Shown here piece after piece: positions 63,829-64,000 of a stretch of 64,000 nucleotides of DNA. The stretch covers positions 186,001-250,000 of the forward strand of contig NZ_AP027741.1 of NCBI RefSeq assembly GCF_030296755.1, given 5' to 3'. The notes beneath the pieces are model-generated. The model worked only from the letters and a program-made list of their open reading frames with translations. It searched no databases and was not told the origin of the DNA. Position numbers and translations under genes: made by a program. The stretch's first letter is position 1. Each line of letters begins with the position of its first letter. Source of the stretch: Methylophaga marina. GTDB lineage: Bacteria > Pseudomonadota > Gammaproteobacteria > Nitrosococcales > Methylophagaceae.

Positions 63829-64000
63829 ATGACTAAACGCTCACCTAACAAAGGTTTACATCCTAGAAACCTTCATAATCACGGTTATGACTTTCTTGAA
63901 TTGATAGCCAGCCATCCCCCTTAGACGCTTTTGTATTCACCAATGATTTTGATCATTTATCTATCGACTACAGTGATGCTGAGGCCGTCAAACAACTAAA
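63829..64000 (+). pseudogene. rlmF: 23S rRNA (adenine1618-N6)-methyltransferase RlmF, start of gene, frameshifted and cut by right edge
   Basis: From ATG 63829 the frame reads TKRSPNKGLHPRNLHNHGYDFLELIASHPP and stops at 63921. The next frame continues LDAFVFTNDFDHLSIDYSDAEAVKQL to the window edge, which is the normal RlmF sequence. One extra C in the five-C run (63916-63920) rejoins them. RlmF methylates A1618 of 23S rRNA. The rest lies outside the window. The break is probably a homopolymer error. Confidence 0.88.

Noticed and set aside
1-64000. Mobile element, prophage, tRNA or rRNA
   Set aside because: No transposase, integrase, phage gene, terminal inverted repeat, tRNA-like fold or rRNA sequence was recognised on either strand.

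Overview
The window looks like chromosomal DNA of a marine, methylotrophic gammaproteobacterium, with Methylophaga or a close relative as the best guess. The reasons are the formamidase/urea nitrogen cluster ordered as in methylotrophs, an ectoine-degradation cluster in the doeB-doeD-doeA-doeC order reported for halophilic methylotrophs, a phosphoketolase/acetate kinase pair, and many cyclic-di-GMP genes in a slightly AT-rich genome. The genus is an inference. No tRNA, rRNA, insertion sequence, prophage or CRISPR array was found.

Layout. 1-8165 (minus strand): amide and urea nitrogen acquisition, running porin, formamidase, FmdB, UrtABCDE and the start of ureD. 8341-16343: small lipoproteins, mtgA, an AEC permease, an HD-GYP protein, a cupin, then ackA and phosphoketolase. 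16561-23514: TonB-dependent siderophore receptor, GAF-GGDEF protein, DUF3080 lipoprotein, CHASE-PAS-PAS sensor and a cold-shock protein with a long leader. 23578-36644: general physiology and stress genes, including an SDR, MscS channel, OhrR, Cache-GGDEF protein, NsrR, lipocalin, a voltage-gated cation channel, Dps, ChrA and a PepSY membrane protein behind a Fur-like box. 36637-41732: ectoine breakdown. 41911-45909: a NemR-like electrophile-response cluster with two identical 15-bp operators. 46061-47995: a two-propeller secreted protein. 48033-51312: a coupled porin / binding protein / diguanylate cyclase operon. 51430-51897: three regularly spaced 101-bp repeats carrying DnaA boxes. 51942-62241: ogt, then copper/silver efflux (CusCBA-like, a MerR-type regulator, CopA). 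The right edge holds metY and the start of rlmF.

How the parts work together. The left cluster takes up short amides and urea and releases ammonia. The doe genes would turn ectoine into aspartate. The Cus/Cop genes remove Cu(I)/Ag(I) from periplasm and cytoplasm. At least five proteins make, break or are wired to cyclic-di-GMP signalling.

Quality warning. Eight genes are interrupted by nine single-site frameshifts (AEC permease, SDR, doeC, iron alcohol dehydrogenase, HAMP-PAS-GGDEF, porin, copA twice, rlmF). Almost all lie in runs of one base and are restored by adding or removing one base. I read this mainly as uncorrected homopolymer sequencing error. Broken genes are given as one full-length feature marked pseudogene, with the break position stated.

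The most unusual structures are the 3 x 101-bp DnaA-box repeat (51430-51897), a native channel with a TFEDWTD filter (31639-32451), the porin/binding-protein/diguanylate-cyclase operon, and the double-propeller protein.
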